A stretch of DNA of 64,000 nt from Bagarius yarrelli. Its lineage: Eukaryota; Chordata; Actinopteri; Siluriformes; Sisoridae. The notes below the pieces were generated by a model. It did no database searches. It was not told where the DNA came from and was given only the letters and a program-made list of their open reading frames with translations. Where the stretch lies: positions 2,385,856-2,449,855 of the forward strand of contig VCAZ01000037.1 of NCBI GenBank assembly GCA_005784505.1, given 5' to 3'. How positions within the stretch are numbered: the stretch's first letter is position 1; the number at the start of each line of letters is the position of its first letter. This document shows, piece after piece, positions 51,001 to 59,835 of this stretch. Made by a program: the position numbers and the translations under genes.

Positions 51001-52423
51001 ATATGTTGAAACATCTGACAGTTTTTAGTGGCACGTTAAAAATAAATAATAAAAAAATAATAATAAAAAATAGGCTCACATGAATAAAGTCGAATTACTT
51101 GGAGAATAAAGTCGAAATTTTAAGAATAAAGTCGGAGCAATACAGGATTAAAGTTGTAATATTTCTAGAATAAAGTAAAAATCACATGAATTAAGTCGTA
51201 ACCACGCGTAAACTGGCGAATGCTGATTGTTTGAGGGGCGGATTGCCATATACAGTATCTGTTTTTCGCAGCAAAGGACAGAGACGCTTCCACCACTTAT
51301 TAACGCAACAGGTTAATCTTTTAAACATGAGGATTTGGTTCAGTCTTACTTCAGTTTAGGATTTTCTTCAGGTTCATTTTCTACATAACTGCCGCAGTGT
51401 CTGTTTACTAGTTATAACAAAACACAAAGAATTTCATCTTGTATCACTTCGACTTTATCATCAAAGTATTTTAATCTTGTAATCTTATTATTATTATGTT
51501 ACTTGTTTAACATCAACAGAATATTTAATTAATAATAATGATAATAAAAAATCAGGTGAAATAACTGCATCGTATGCTTCTTTAAGATGCTGTAGCATAT
51601 CATGAAATAGCCTTAAAATATTAATATCCCTTTTTTCCTTTGGAGGAAAAACTCTGCTAGGAAATAAAGAAAAATTTATTTTATAAAATTTCAGCTGAGG
51701 TTGATATTTATGGTAGTAATAAAGAAAACTAGGGTCATTATAATTTTAATGTCAAATGTCACTGTTAATTTATTTTAGCAATACAGTAGGGAATAAAATT
51801 CAAGTTCTTAACTAAGGATCCAACTGTATTTTTAATAATGATTAATAAAAGGGAACGCAGCAGGAGAAGAATCCAAGCCATTCCAATCCTCTACTCACTG
51901 TAGTAAAGTTCTCCGGTCCGCAGTCTTTGCCTCGGTACTTGCAGTCCAGGAGCATCTCTTCGATGCTGTGGCTTGTCCTCTGCACAAACTCCAACATGTT
52001 AAATGTCTTGCTGGGAAAAAACTTGCCGTCGTCTACCGGTTGTCCCAGGGCAGCCATGAAGTCATCGAAGTCGCTCTGTTCGACGCCGAGAAGCCCCGCC
52101 ATCCAAAACAGATCGTTTCGCTGCATCTTCGAGCGCCGGAAACTGTTGTAGTTGCAAAGGGTGATGGCTGGGAAGTACATGAGCGGGCTGTCCATTTCGT
52201 CCAAGATGGTGACATGAGGATACCGGTAATACTCCATCACAGCTCCGGCTACTTGATAGAGGAAGATGGAAAGCGAGCTGCTAAATGCGGCAGCCCAGAG
52301 CAAGCGCCGGATGGTAACTCCACCGGGCAGGAATATGTGGCTGAGCCCATGAAGGGTGCAGTTAGCCCCAAAAACTGTGATGTCCGATGGCCGAGGCTGC
52401 TCGTCCTCTTCAGGGGAACCCAT
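21983..52423 (-). CDS. asic3: ASIC3-like acid-sensing ion channel, isoform from first exon 1A
   Basis: Proton-gated, trimeric DEG/ENaC sodium channel of the plasma membrane. Exons (minus): 52423-51899, 34654-34504, 32840-32713, 30505-30355, 30265-30209, 30132-29979, 29190-29099, 28982-28903, 26448-26377, 25296-25244, 22061-21983; 1542 bp, 513 aa (human ASIC3 is about 531). Residues 14-31 (DITVFGANCTLHGLSHIF) match ASIC3 closely and contain the gating HG pair at 25-26. TM1 is about 41-62, and the proton-sensing His is in PHVTILDE (His70). The ectodomain keeps YTRYGKCYTFNSG, VQIHSQDEPPFIDQLGFGV, TFVSCQQQL, YLPPPWGDC and RYGKELSMVKIPS. TM2 has the GAS selectivity filter at 431-433. The tail is basic (RPRRSAS) and ends RTCYLVTRL, nearly the human ASIC3 PDZ-ligand end, which supports asic3 over asic1, 2 or 4. 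The intron between exons 1A and 2 is 17 kb. Confidence 0.95.
22880..23335 (+). pseudogene. Tc1-like relic in asic3 intron 10
   Basis: CACAGTGAAGCATGGTGGTGG encodes STVKHGGGS. Further on, AAAATGTGGAAAGTTTTAAGG followed by TATACTTATGCAGGACTG resembles the 3' end of fish Tc1 elements. Reading frames are broken. Confidence 0.5.
24071..24250 (+). repeat. Dispersed repeat family A, best copy
   Basis: CATTTGGCAGACGTCCTTAT...CCAGAGCGACTTACATTTAT...GGGGTTAAGGGCCTTG...GGTGCTGGGAATCGAACCCC...TTAACCACTGCGTCACCACTTTCCCC. This short element is common in fish genomes and its class is uncertain (SINE or MITE). Confidence 0.8.
26688..26716 (+). repeat. Short interstitial telomere-like repeat
   Basis: CCTAACCCTAACCCTAACCC followed by CAACCCTC, about four (CCCTAA) units, inside asic3 intron 8. 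Confidence 0.7.
27043..27183 (+). other. Unrecognised 46-codon open frame inside asic3 intron 8
   Basis: ATG GCA TCG to TAA, beginning MASLKSVKKNLSSGFSSLLN and containing KIYQQMETRPALVM. Composition is gene-like but I do not recognise it. The next 230 bases on the opposite strand read as a hydrophobic stretch (LIFIVILITLYLLVQMVMYP) flanked by stops, so a degraded processed copy or mobile element is possible. Not claimed as a gene. Confidence 0.2.
30939..31108. mobile_element. Palindromic MITE with about 30-base inverted repeats
   Basis: The left end GGGCGTGTCCAATCTCGGTC and right end GACCGAG...GACACCCC are inverted repeats extending through CCTGGAGGGTC. The interior holds TTAATTGGTTCAGGTGTGTT. 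A widespread fish element type; superfamily uncertain. It lies in asic3 intron 3. Confidence 0.8.
32650..32675 (+). repeat. (GACA)n microsatellite
   Basis: Six to seven GACA units, 38 bases from the donor of asic3 exon 3. Confidence 0.85.
33005..33120 (+). repeat. Dispersed repeat family A, fragment
   Basis: AAGTTAAGGGCCTTGCTTAGG...GAAATTGAACC...AACTATCACTTCTTT. 3' portion only, diverged. Confidence 0.45.
33186..33540 (+). repeat. Interspersed element R, copy 1
   Basis: Starts TTCAAGAAGCTTTATTGTCA and includes CAGTGAGATGAAATAACGT, CCAGGACCCCCTGGTGCTAC and GACATAAAGTGCAT. An opposite-orientation copy is at 41835-42045. The open frame on its minus strand is not a gene. Confidence 0.75.
35549..35724 (+). 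repeat. Dispersed repeat family A copy
   Basis: TAGCAGACGCCCCTATCCAG ... TTAAGGGCCTTGCTCAGG ... GGTAGTCCAACACCTTAAGC ... CCACTTCCCC. Confidence 0.75.
36243..36860 (-). CDS. asic3: asic3 alternative exon 1B
   Basis: 618 bp encoding residues 1-206 of the second isoform. The donor is ACA followed by gtatgt. The ATG at 36860 opens a frame with no upstream in-frame partner that I can see. A second in-frame Met follows at residue 11. Base composition is clearly more GC-rich than the AT-rich flanks, as expected for exon under selection. Confidence 0.88.
36920..39390. other. No gene recognised; part of asic3 exon 1A-to-1B interval
   Basis: AT-rich intronic sequence 5' of exon 1B. The first few hundred bases must include the 1B promoter if that exon is used, but I see no TATA box or CpG cluster I can defend. 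A short (TA)n run lies near 39138-39157. Confidence 0.4.
39400..39475 (-). mobile_element. MITE family M, fragment
   Basis: The reverse complement reads CCACTAGAGTGTGTCATGCG...TGTGGATTTAATCATTCAG, matching copy 2 at about 18067-18106. Confidence 0.6.
41835..42045 (-). repeat. Interspersed element R, copy 2, with a (TA)n tract
   Basis: GCACTTTATGTCTATTCTG, GTAGCACCAGGGGGTCCTGG, ATTTCATCTCACTGTGTACTG, then (TA)23 at 41961-42006, then TGACAATAAAGCTCCTTGAA. Same blocks as 33186-33540 on the opposite strand. Confidence 0.8.
42175..43120. repeat. Minisatellite of about 20-21-base units
   Basis: Some 40-45 imperfect tandem units around a consensus like CACAACAGAATCAAGCCGAA. Units vary by substitution and by small length changes, and a segment near 42720-42780 recurs near 43030-43085, so a higher-order repeat may exist. 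Translated frames are repetitive by-products. Confidence 0.92.
43121..44260. other. No gene recognised
   Basis: AT-rich intronic sequence with a (TG)n/G9 run near 43434-43456 and no coding exon or clear mobile element. Confidence 0.4.
44264..44580 (+). mobile_element. SINE, Mermaid-like, near full length
   Basis: GGGGCAGCACGGTGGCTTAG at the head, then AGTTTGCATGTTCTCCCCGT, CTTCCTCCCACAGTCC, GTGACCTGTCCAGGGTGTAC and CCCGTGACCCGAATTAGGG, ending in a (GAAT)n tail. Layout and tail are typical of this fish SINE family. Confidence 0.85.
45783..45960 (-). repeat. Dispersed repeat family A copy (reverse)
   Basis: GCTTAGTGGTTAAGGTACTG ... CCCAACACCACCAAG ... CTCTTAACCCTCAACTGCTC ... GATAAATTTAAG. 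Confidence 0.65.
46031..46217 (+). repeat. Dispersed repeat family B copy
   Basis: CCATCCCAGTAAGTTGGGCG ... GCTATGATACAGCGCCCCCGG ... CTTGAACTCAGG ... CCTTAACCATTTGAGCCACC. Other copies: 52999-53193 (+) and 54746-54965 (-). Confidence 0.75.
47417..47710 (-). mobile_element. SINE, Mermaid-like, reverse orientation
   Basis: CTTCTATACCCGCTTATTCC ... GGTCACGAGGATCTGCTGGA ... GGACAGGTCGCCAGTCCATC ... TGTTTTTGGACTGTAAGAGG ... GGGAATCGAACCTGCGC. Reverse complement of the copy at 44264-44580. Confidence 0.85.
48528..48692 (+). repeat. Dispersed repeat family A copy
   Basis: CATATGGCAGACGCTCTTAG ... GCTAAGGGCCTTGC ... GTGGTGCTGGAAATTGAACACC ... TTAACTAC. Confidence 0.65.
49376..49510 (+). repeat. 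Dispersed repeat family A copy, shortened
   Basis: TCTGGCATTTGGCAGACGTCC ... GGATTAAGGGCCCAGCAATGG ... GGTGCTGGGAACTGAACCC ... TTAACCACTG. Confidence 0.7.
49738..49860 (+). repeat. Dispersed repeat family A fragment
   Basis: TACAACTGAGCATTTGAGTG then TTAAGGGCCTTG and GGTGGTGCTGGGAATTAAACC; the 5' head is missing. Confidence 0.6.
50721..50890 (+). repeat. Dispersed repeat family A copy
   Basis: GCATTTGGCGGCCGCCCTTG ... AGCGACTTACATTTATC ... GGTGCTGGGAATCAAACCC ... TTAACCACTAAGCCACCAC. Confidence 0.75.
51065..51190 (+). repeat. Degenerate short tandem repeat (AGAATAAAGTCG)
   Basis: About six diverged units containing GAATAAAGTCG, as often seen in fish intergenic DNA. It lies 700 bases 3' of asic3 exon 1A on the transcribed strand. 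Confidence 0.55.
51899..52423 (-). CDS. asic3: asic3 exon 1A
   Basis: 525 bp encoding residues 1-175: N-terminus, TM1 and the first part of the ectodomain up to CGPENFTT. The donor is ACA followed by gtgagt. The frame is intact and the residues follow ASIC3 family spacing, including ALGQP and GPENFTT. A small stretch of the same frame reads on into the intron and should not be annotated. Confidence 0.93.
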
Positions 52424-52998
52424 GGTTTCAACAAGAGATACAGGACGGACCCTACCAGAAGGTTCCTGCTTGTGTACTTTGTCGCAATGAACAAACGAGA
52501 CTTTTCAAAAACGCTAGATGCCCACCCCTGTGCGTTTTTGAAGGACGTGTGCAATGCCGGTGTTGAGTTTCCTCAGGGACAACACATGGTCCCCTAGTGG
52601 ATCAAATGAAGGATAAGCCTTCAGGCCAATTGGAAATCATATACAAAATCAATACACCCTTAAAATAAACCTAATGGCGGACAGGATCTTAACATCGATT
52701 CTAAATCATTTCCACATGTTTCCTTTTGATAGGAATCGTTTAATGAATTTAAACGATAGGAACTGAGGAAATGTTTGCTTATGCAAAAATGATTTTATAG
52801 ACTGATCAAACAGTTATCATGACCAAGTGATTCCGCACACACGTTATGTACTGTACAAACAAACTTACACTAAATCCATCATTTTTCAGAATGGATTTTA
52901 CCAGTCAAGAATAGTGCAAAAAGATTGGTTCTTAAATAATAATATTCAACTTCATTGTGCAGGGTACATGTACAGAGCCAATGAAATGCATTTCTTGC

Positions 52999-53193
52999 AT
53001 ATCCCATCTTAGTAAGTTGGGGGTCAGAGCGCAGGGTCAGCTATGATACAGCACCCCTGGAGCAGGAAGGGTTAAGGGTCTTGCTCAAGGACCCAACAGT
53101 GGTTGACTTGCCAGTGGTGGGGCTTGAACCCAGGTGTTTCTGGTCTTCAGATTAACAACTCAGCACCTTAACCATTTGAGCCACCACTGCCCA
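52999..53193 (+). repeat. Dispersed repeat family B copy
   Basis: TATCCCATCTTAGTAAGTTGG ... GCTATGATACAGCACCCC ... AGGACCCAACAGTGG ... GGCTTGAACCCAGG ... CCTTAACCATTTGAGCC. Confidence 0.75.
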
Positions 53194-54745
53194 CAATAAT
53201 TATGCATTAAATCATGCTTGGCATATTGTTATTATCGGTGATAGACCTGACCAAAGACCAAAGGATGGAGGGATTCATTCTAAAAGGAACTCATTACCAG
53301 GGAAAGTATCTATTGGTTTACATTGTGAAAAATGTTCAAATATGTGATATAACTTAGATGCCCCTAACGTTAAATAGATTAAATAAATGGAACTAACACT
53401 AAAGAGCATAAATTATTATTATATAATCTGGTACACTAATCTACACTATATTAATGTTGTGAGGTCTTTCGAGGATGTGAGGTGATTCATTCGATTAAAA
53501 TTACCTGGTTACACGTTACAAAAATAGTCTTATACCTCAACTAGAAGAAAGTAGTGTTTATACGTCCAGTTTAAGAACTTGTTGGACTTTCATTCATTGC
53601 CCTGAATTCTGGTTATTGGCGTGTGCGACTGTATATGTGCTTGTATGTGAACACCTGCACTATTCTGCATCCGGTTCAATCACCATCAATTATTTACCCC
53701 ATCTTACCCCACATACATCAGGATAAAAACTTTGCAAGGACAATTATAGTATAACAGCACATTGTAACAGGGAAAACAGTCATTTGTTTGATTTCCTTCC
53801 TCCGGGTGACGTCCCAGATAGTGAGATATTAAATTATTTTAGTGATTTAAAAATACAAGCAGGGGGCAAGAATTATAGTCCAAAATAGGCATTATTTTTA
53901 TTTATTTTTTATTGCTATGAAAAAAAATATTTTTAACAATATTCATACCTAAAAACATGCCATGTTTCTACAATATTCATACCTAAAATCATGAACAAAG
54001 AATTAGACAGTTTGTTGAGTTTGACTTTGGAATATAAAGTATATTAAATATTCCATAGAGATGAATGTCTTCAGGTATCAAGGTCGAGTGAATCAATTGA
54101 ATGAATCGAACTCAAGATTCGAACCTCGATGCAAAACTCTGTCATTGTGGTGATTATATAGTATGTGAATCTTAATAAAACATATTACGTTACGTACAGA
54201 TTTGTGGCAGATGTAATATCAGAAACACAGATAGAGACACACGAATCTCCAGAGGCAGAAACATATATTCTCTTAGATCGGATTACAAAAATCAACAGAA
54301 AGGGGAAGTCGGGAAAAGTGATCATGTAAAGAGAGTCAAACGCATCTATTAAGGAAGGACAAGATAAGTTGGATTAAGGACAAAGCATATATAATATAAT
54401 GTGTTGAGTAAAAAAACCCAAAAAATAATCGGTTTTACCAATATTTTCTAAGCCGTTTTTATTATTGGATATCGGATTTGTAATATCGGCTCCACCGATA
54501 TGTTACTATCTTCGTCACTATGTTGGTTTTAAGAATTGTATACAAGATTGCCATCATCCTATCGAATCGCGAGGAGAGACACTTCAACAACAGCACTCAC
54601 AGGTACACTAACTCGATTTGCTTTAATTAATAGTCAGTATTGGCACTAAAAAAACCCAATACCTGTCTGTCATTTCTTCTGTAAGACACACCGATGCCCT
54701 CACAGATGTCCTATAAAAATGGTAGCAGGAGATTATCTGTGTACA

Positions 54746-54965
54746 GATGGTGGCTCGAATTGTTAGGAAACCGAGTTGTTGCTTGGATGACCAGGAAGAC
54801 CCGAGGTTTAAGCCACACCGCTGCCAGTCTGCCACTGAGCAAGACCCTTAACCATTTCTGCTCCAGGGGCGCTGTATCATTACTGACCCTGCGCTCTGAC
54901 CCCCAACTTACTAAGATGGGATATGCGAAGAAATTAATTTCACTGTGCTGTAAAGTTTATGTGAC
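54746..54965 (-). repeat. Dispersed repeat family B copy (reverse)
   Basis: ATGGTGGCTCGAATTGTTAG ... GAGCAAGACCCTTAACC ... GCGCTGTATCATTACTGACC ... CCCCAACTTACTAAGATGGG. Reverse complement of the copy at 52999. Confidence 0.7.
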
Positions 54966-55849
54966 AAAAAAAGTTACATATTATGTATTTTATAGTAAAA
55001 AAAAAAACACCTCCATGTCATGGAATCATATGTAAAATTTTTATGAATAAAAAAAAATGTTTCTAAATTTAAACTTTTTATTTTTATTTTTAACTAAAAT
55101 ATTAATTTACAAATATTAAACATTAAATACAAAACAACTAAAGCATTTTCTGAACGTTTATATTTCGTTTTTGAGTGTCTAAATTGAGTCTAAAGCACTC
55201 TTATTCCAGACACCAACACGCTTCATCTAACACCTCTAACATATTCTTTTCATCCCGTCTGTAATGAAGAGAACCCTGCTGATTAACACCTGTTCAGACT
55301 GTTGATCTCTACAGCAGTGTGGCTTCAGCTTCACATCCTCCTGTTCACCCACATGTAGGAAACGTCCACGTCAGGCCCTAAATATATCCTTATCCAGCTC
55401 GACTCCAGCACTAACGAGCCAGGAATGATTGCACGCCAACTAAAAGCATAATATCGTTAAGGGACAATCTCTCAATCAGTTTAATTGAGTTACTATGCTA
55501 ACCTTCGGGCCCCGGCCATCGATATCGGTCGACAACCGCAGCAAATGAATGCAGTGTAATATAGCCCTCTTGTTAATGTAATGGCCTTTCTAGTACATCA
55601 GCGCATACCGAGCGAGATCAGTGCCAGCGAATCAATACTGCCGTCTGCTGGACACCGCAGCGCACTGTCAAACCCTGCTCATGCGAATCGGGTGAAACGT
55701 ACAGGAATGTTAATATCCAATTAAATCTCAGGAAAGTTATAAGACACTATTTGCCCTGTGTGTGAAAGTGTTTATAAATAATTAAAGACAAAAAAAAAAA
55801 ATCTTGATAAAACCACAAATCATTAGTTTGACAACTAATTAAAAAGTCA

Positions 55850-56740
55850 TGGGAAAAAATGTGTAAAAATGATTCAGTGAAAAGGAAGAAATAAGACTTA
55901 TGTTAATGCTTGTAAATACTGTTTAAAAATAATATGAACATAAATGACTTGTGTGGGAATTACACAAAAATACACATTCTTTAAAAGTATACTGTATATA
56001 AATGGGTTAAGAAATGAAGCGGAAATTAATATTACGTAGAACCTCATGTTTGGAAACAAATGAATCGTTTAGAAAAATAATCACATGTGAAATGAGTTCA
56101 AAAATAAATGTGAATGTAAGAATAAATGACTCCATTAAACCATAAGTGAATCATTTGTGGAATTTCATATGGAAATAAATGAATCATGGAAAAAAAACAA
56201 ATTTCATGTAAAAGAAATTATTGAATCGTGTGAAGATTACATGTCAACCTGAAAGAATGCAAGTAACCAAATAGTGTAGAATCACTTAAAAATGAATCAA
56301 TCGTGTTTTTTTAACCATTAAATGAATCCATATAAATGAATCATGTGCTGAATCTCATGTTAAAACGAATTAATTATAAACGTAACATGTGAGACTTAAG
56401 GAATCATTTAAAAATAAATCAATCTTAGAAAGGTCACAGGTGCAAAATGAATCATTTAAAAATAAATGAATGGGAATTAACATTTCACAAGAAAAGAAAT
56501 GAATCTTTTAAAGATCACGTAAAATCAAAAAAAACAACAACAAGTGAAACATGAAGGAATCAGAAAGGTGACGTGTAAAATGAATCAATTATAAAGATTG
56601 AACCATGTGTAAAAAAGACATTTGAAAACAAATGTGTTGTGTAATAACTAATGTGGGAATAAATGAATCATGACAAAAAATAATCATGGAAATTGATGAT
56701 TCGTGTAAAAAAAGGAAAAGGTAAAGGAAGCTAAAACCTG
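55850..56740. repeat. Cryptic degenerate repeat region rich in AAATGAATCATGTG
   Basis: The words AAATGAATC, CATGTGAAAA and AAAATAAATGAATC recur many times at irregular spacing (roughly 25-60 bases). This suggests an old, decayed minisatellite. No coding content. Confidence 0.6.
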
Positions 56741-58734
56741 TGTGCACTGTGTGAAAAATGAAAGCAGGAAGCATCGTGTGAACATTCTAAAAGACTCATT
56801 AGGAGTCTTTTACTCTCAGGGGAACAGGAGAAAAAAAAGTGTATAACAGAAATAAGCAGCTTGGTACCACACGTCCTCGATTTGTGTCTGGAAGGATGTC
56901 CCTGTGCTAGCTGCTGACTGCCAAACACTAGAATCTGATTCAGAAAGCGTGGTGAAAGAGTCACAGATCAGCACCAGCGATCACGTAGAACACTAACTCG
57001 CCGCAGCGGGGTTTGCTCGAAAGGTCGCTTGCATAAACGCAGCGCCACGGTGCTGCGAAACTAATTAAACGACGCTTGAAAAGAAGCGAGGTGAGTTTTC
57101 GTTTCTGGTGAGGTTTGTAGATTTGAAAAAGGGAAATAATCATTGAAAAAAAAACGGGTGCAATTCAAGCCTGTGGCTTTGCTTTGGGGTGCAAACTGAG
57201 AATAACCACAGAAAATATTCTCATGCTAGAAAATATCGTAGTGAAAGGAACTCATTCTGTTATTGTTTCACATATAAATCTATTCAAAGGTAATAAAAAA
57301 ATTACAGGCTAAATATAAAATCCTAGCAAATGAGGGGGAACAAACACTTTTACCCCCAAAAAACTCAAATGAGGTGACTAGTTTTATTTAATTATTCATT
57401 TATTTTGGCTTTTATATGCCAATGTTGAACAAAAAAAGCTAGATAAAAAAATACCAGCGTCATATTAAAAAAAACTAAACAAAACAACAAACAGAACCAA
57501 TTTTGTGGTTGTTCGGCTAGGATTTCGTAGCTAGCAACAGAAATTTACCAGCCGCAGATTTGTGAACCAAAAGAAAAGAATATCTAGCATATGATGAGCA
57601 AACCACCAGACAGAATTTAGAGGCTAAGAAAAAATAAAAAGAAAGCTTGACGAATTAGCTTGTTTCGCCGCCGTTCCACAATTATCAAACTGCGGCATTA
57701 TTCCCGAGCTTCTCTAATTTATCCAAATTTATCCGTTTTCATGTGTCGCACAACGTCTTGGAAAGTTTGCTTTCATACGCTTTGCCACAGACCCACCCGC
57801 CTAATCCGAACCTCGATGCATCGGAGAACTGATTCAATCCCATGTTTGTTTTTCAACAATAAAATCCAAACGGAGAACTGTGTTAAATGCACAAACGACT
57901 ACTTAGTTTTCACTTAGCTTCATTTTTTCCCTATATGGATTTTCCCGTCAGCAACATTAGGGGATCCGGAGAATGGTGCTAAAAAGGGCAGATGGTACCG
58001 AAGCAAGAAAGAAGTGAGGGTACGAGTGAGAAAGAGAGGAAGAAAAAAAGATAAATAGAGCTTATTAAATGGAAAAGCAGGTGGGAGGGAACATATTCTA
58101 CCAGCTCGCACTGTCTGCAAGGGACCAAGCAAACAAGCACACAACCCACACACTTGCTTCCACATGACCCAGGAGTTTTCCAGGGCCATCAAAACAGATC
58201 CGTTTTCCTCGAGCGCTTCAGGAAAGAGAAGCCGAACCCAAGCGGCGACTGCATGCGTAGGATCCGTCGTTCTGCCAATGTTTGTTTTTTTAAATACTGA
58301 AATCTTTTATGAGGCAGAAATCTGCATCTAATTACAATAATCTGTTCTGTTTAGGATTCATTTTACTCGTTTAACTACAGAAGCTCAAGCGGCTGTAGCC
58401 TTTCGTGAAACGTCCCTGGGGGCAGGGTCGTATCTAGACTTTTTTCTCACCCAATGTGAGATTACAATTGCACCCCTATCATTTTACCCCCGGCAATGCT
58501 TTACCCTTACACCATACAAACCATTTGCAAAAAATTTTATTTCAGAAATCACATTTAGTAATCATTGCAAAATAGCCTGAACTTAAGTGTGCAAATATAT
58601 CCTGGTCCTCCACATCTCTATTTGTCTTCCTAACAGCAGTGACCGCTATCAGAAGGACACAATTCAGATAATTACAAGTAGACGAATCAAAATATACCGA
58701 AACAGCAAAATAACAAGAAAACGTAATAAGAATT

Positions 58735-58875
58735 ATGGCCGGTGGCGTGGTGCAGTAAACTAATGCGCTCTGGCAACCTGAGCTTGGGTCCCTTCCGGTC
58801 CTTTTTACCTATCCACCCTATTTTATCCCTCTGTCCTATCAATAAAGCCAAAAAATATCTTAAAAAAGAGTAATA
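58735..58875 (+). mobile_element. tRNA-type SINE fragment
   Basis: ATGGCCGGTGGCGTGGTGCA ... GGTCCTTTTTACCTATCC ... CCTGTCCTATCAATAAAGCC then an A-rich tail. The tail TCAATAAAGCCAAAAA is typical of a widespread fish SINE. Confidence 0.55.
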
Positions 58876-59706
58876 ATTAAAAAAAAAAGAAATATATTAA
58901 TACTCTCTGTGGGGCGGCAGTATAGGGCATCAAACTGTTGTTTAAAACTGTCTTTAGGTGAGTGCCTAGTTTTCCTATGCCTAGAAACAGTATTGGCCGG
59001 GGGTTGTTGAGTTTCTCATGAATAGTTCCTGACCTTGATCTTTACGACGCATTACAGAACATCAGTGCAGAAGAGGAAACACACTTTGTGCATTTAGATT
59101 GTTTGCACCAATTTTATTATTTATTAATTTTTTTGTGTCATAGTATTCGCAATACTATGAAATCCCTGATTAACATTCTCTAAAAGTGGCTTTCAGTGTA
59201 TCAAGTCGGTAAAACAAGCTGATCGTATAGCCATACTAGCATTACGCCAACGTTCTCCAGTCAACTTAGCACCCTCGCTTAAACAAAGCCTGATTTCGAT
59301 CACTGATTAGAAAATTAGAGGCTAAAAGATACGACTTGCATGTTTTGCAGACATTCTTCAATATTGTCCATTTTTCTCTTACTGTTTATTGCAAATCAGA
59401 CAGAAGCCGCAAAACAGTTCGGCTCATCTGAACGTCGACGCAATCCGAGATCGCATTTAATTACAGGTTTGTTTTGTTGACAATAAAGAAAAAAAAAATA
59501 GGAAACAAACCGAGCAAAACAGAGACGCAAGACTTAAATTGGGAAGCTCGAAGTTGATCACAGGTCCTGGAATTGGAAGCGCGATTCGGAGAAGAAATGA
59601 GCTTGTTACTAGTCAGTATGAAGAATGTAACGTTAATTACATCTTTACTAGAATATCACCTGCAGTCCTGTACGATTTCAACGTCCACACTAATGTACAC
59701 CATATT

Positions 59707-59835
59707 TACATTTCTGCCATTTGGTGGACAGGCTTATCCAGACTAACTTACACTTATATCATTATTTGATTCAACTGAGCAGTTAAGGGTCTTGCTCAGG
59801 GGCCCAGCATTGGCAGCTTGGTAGCGCGGGGAAGT
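59707..59835 (+). repeat. Dispersed repeat family A fragment
   Basis: TACATTTCTGCCATTTGGTGG ... CTTACACTTATATCATT ... AGTTAAGGGTCTTGCTCAGG ... GCAGCTTGGTAG. Confidence 0.6.
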
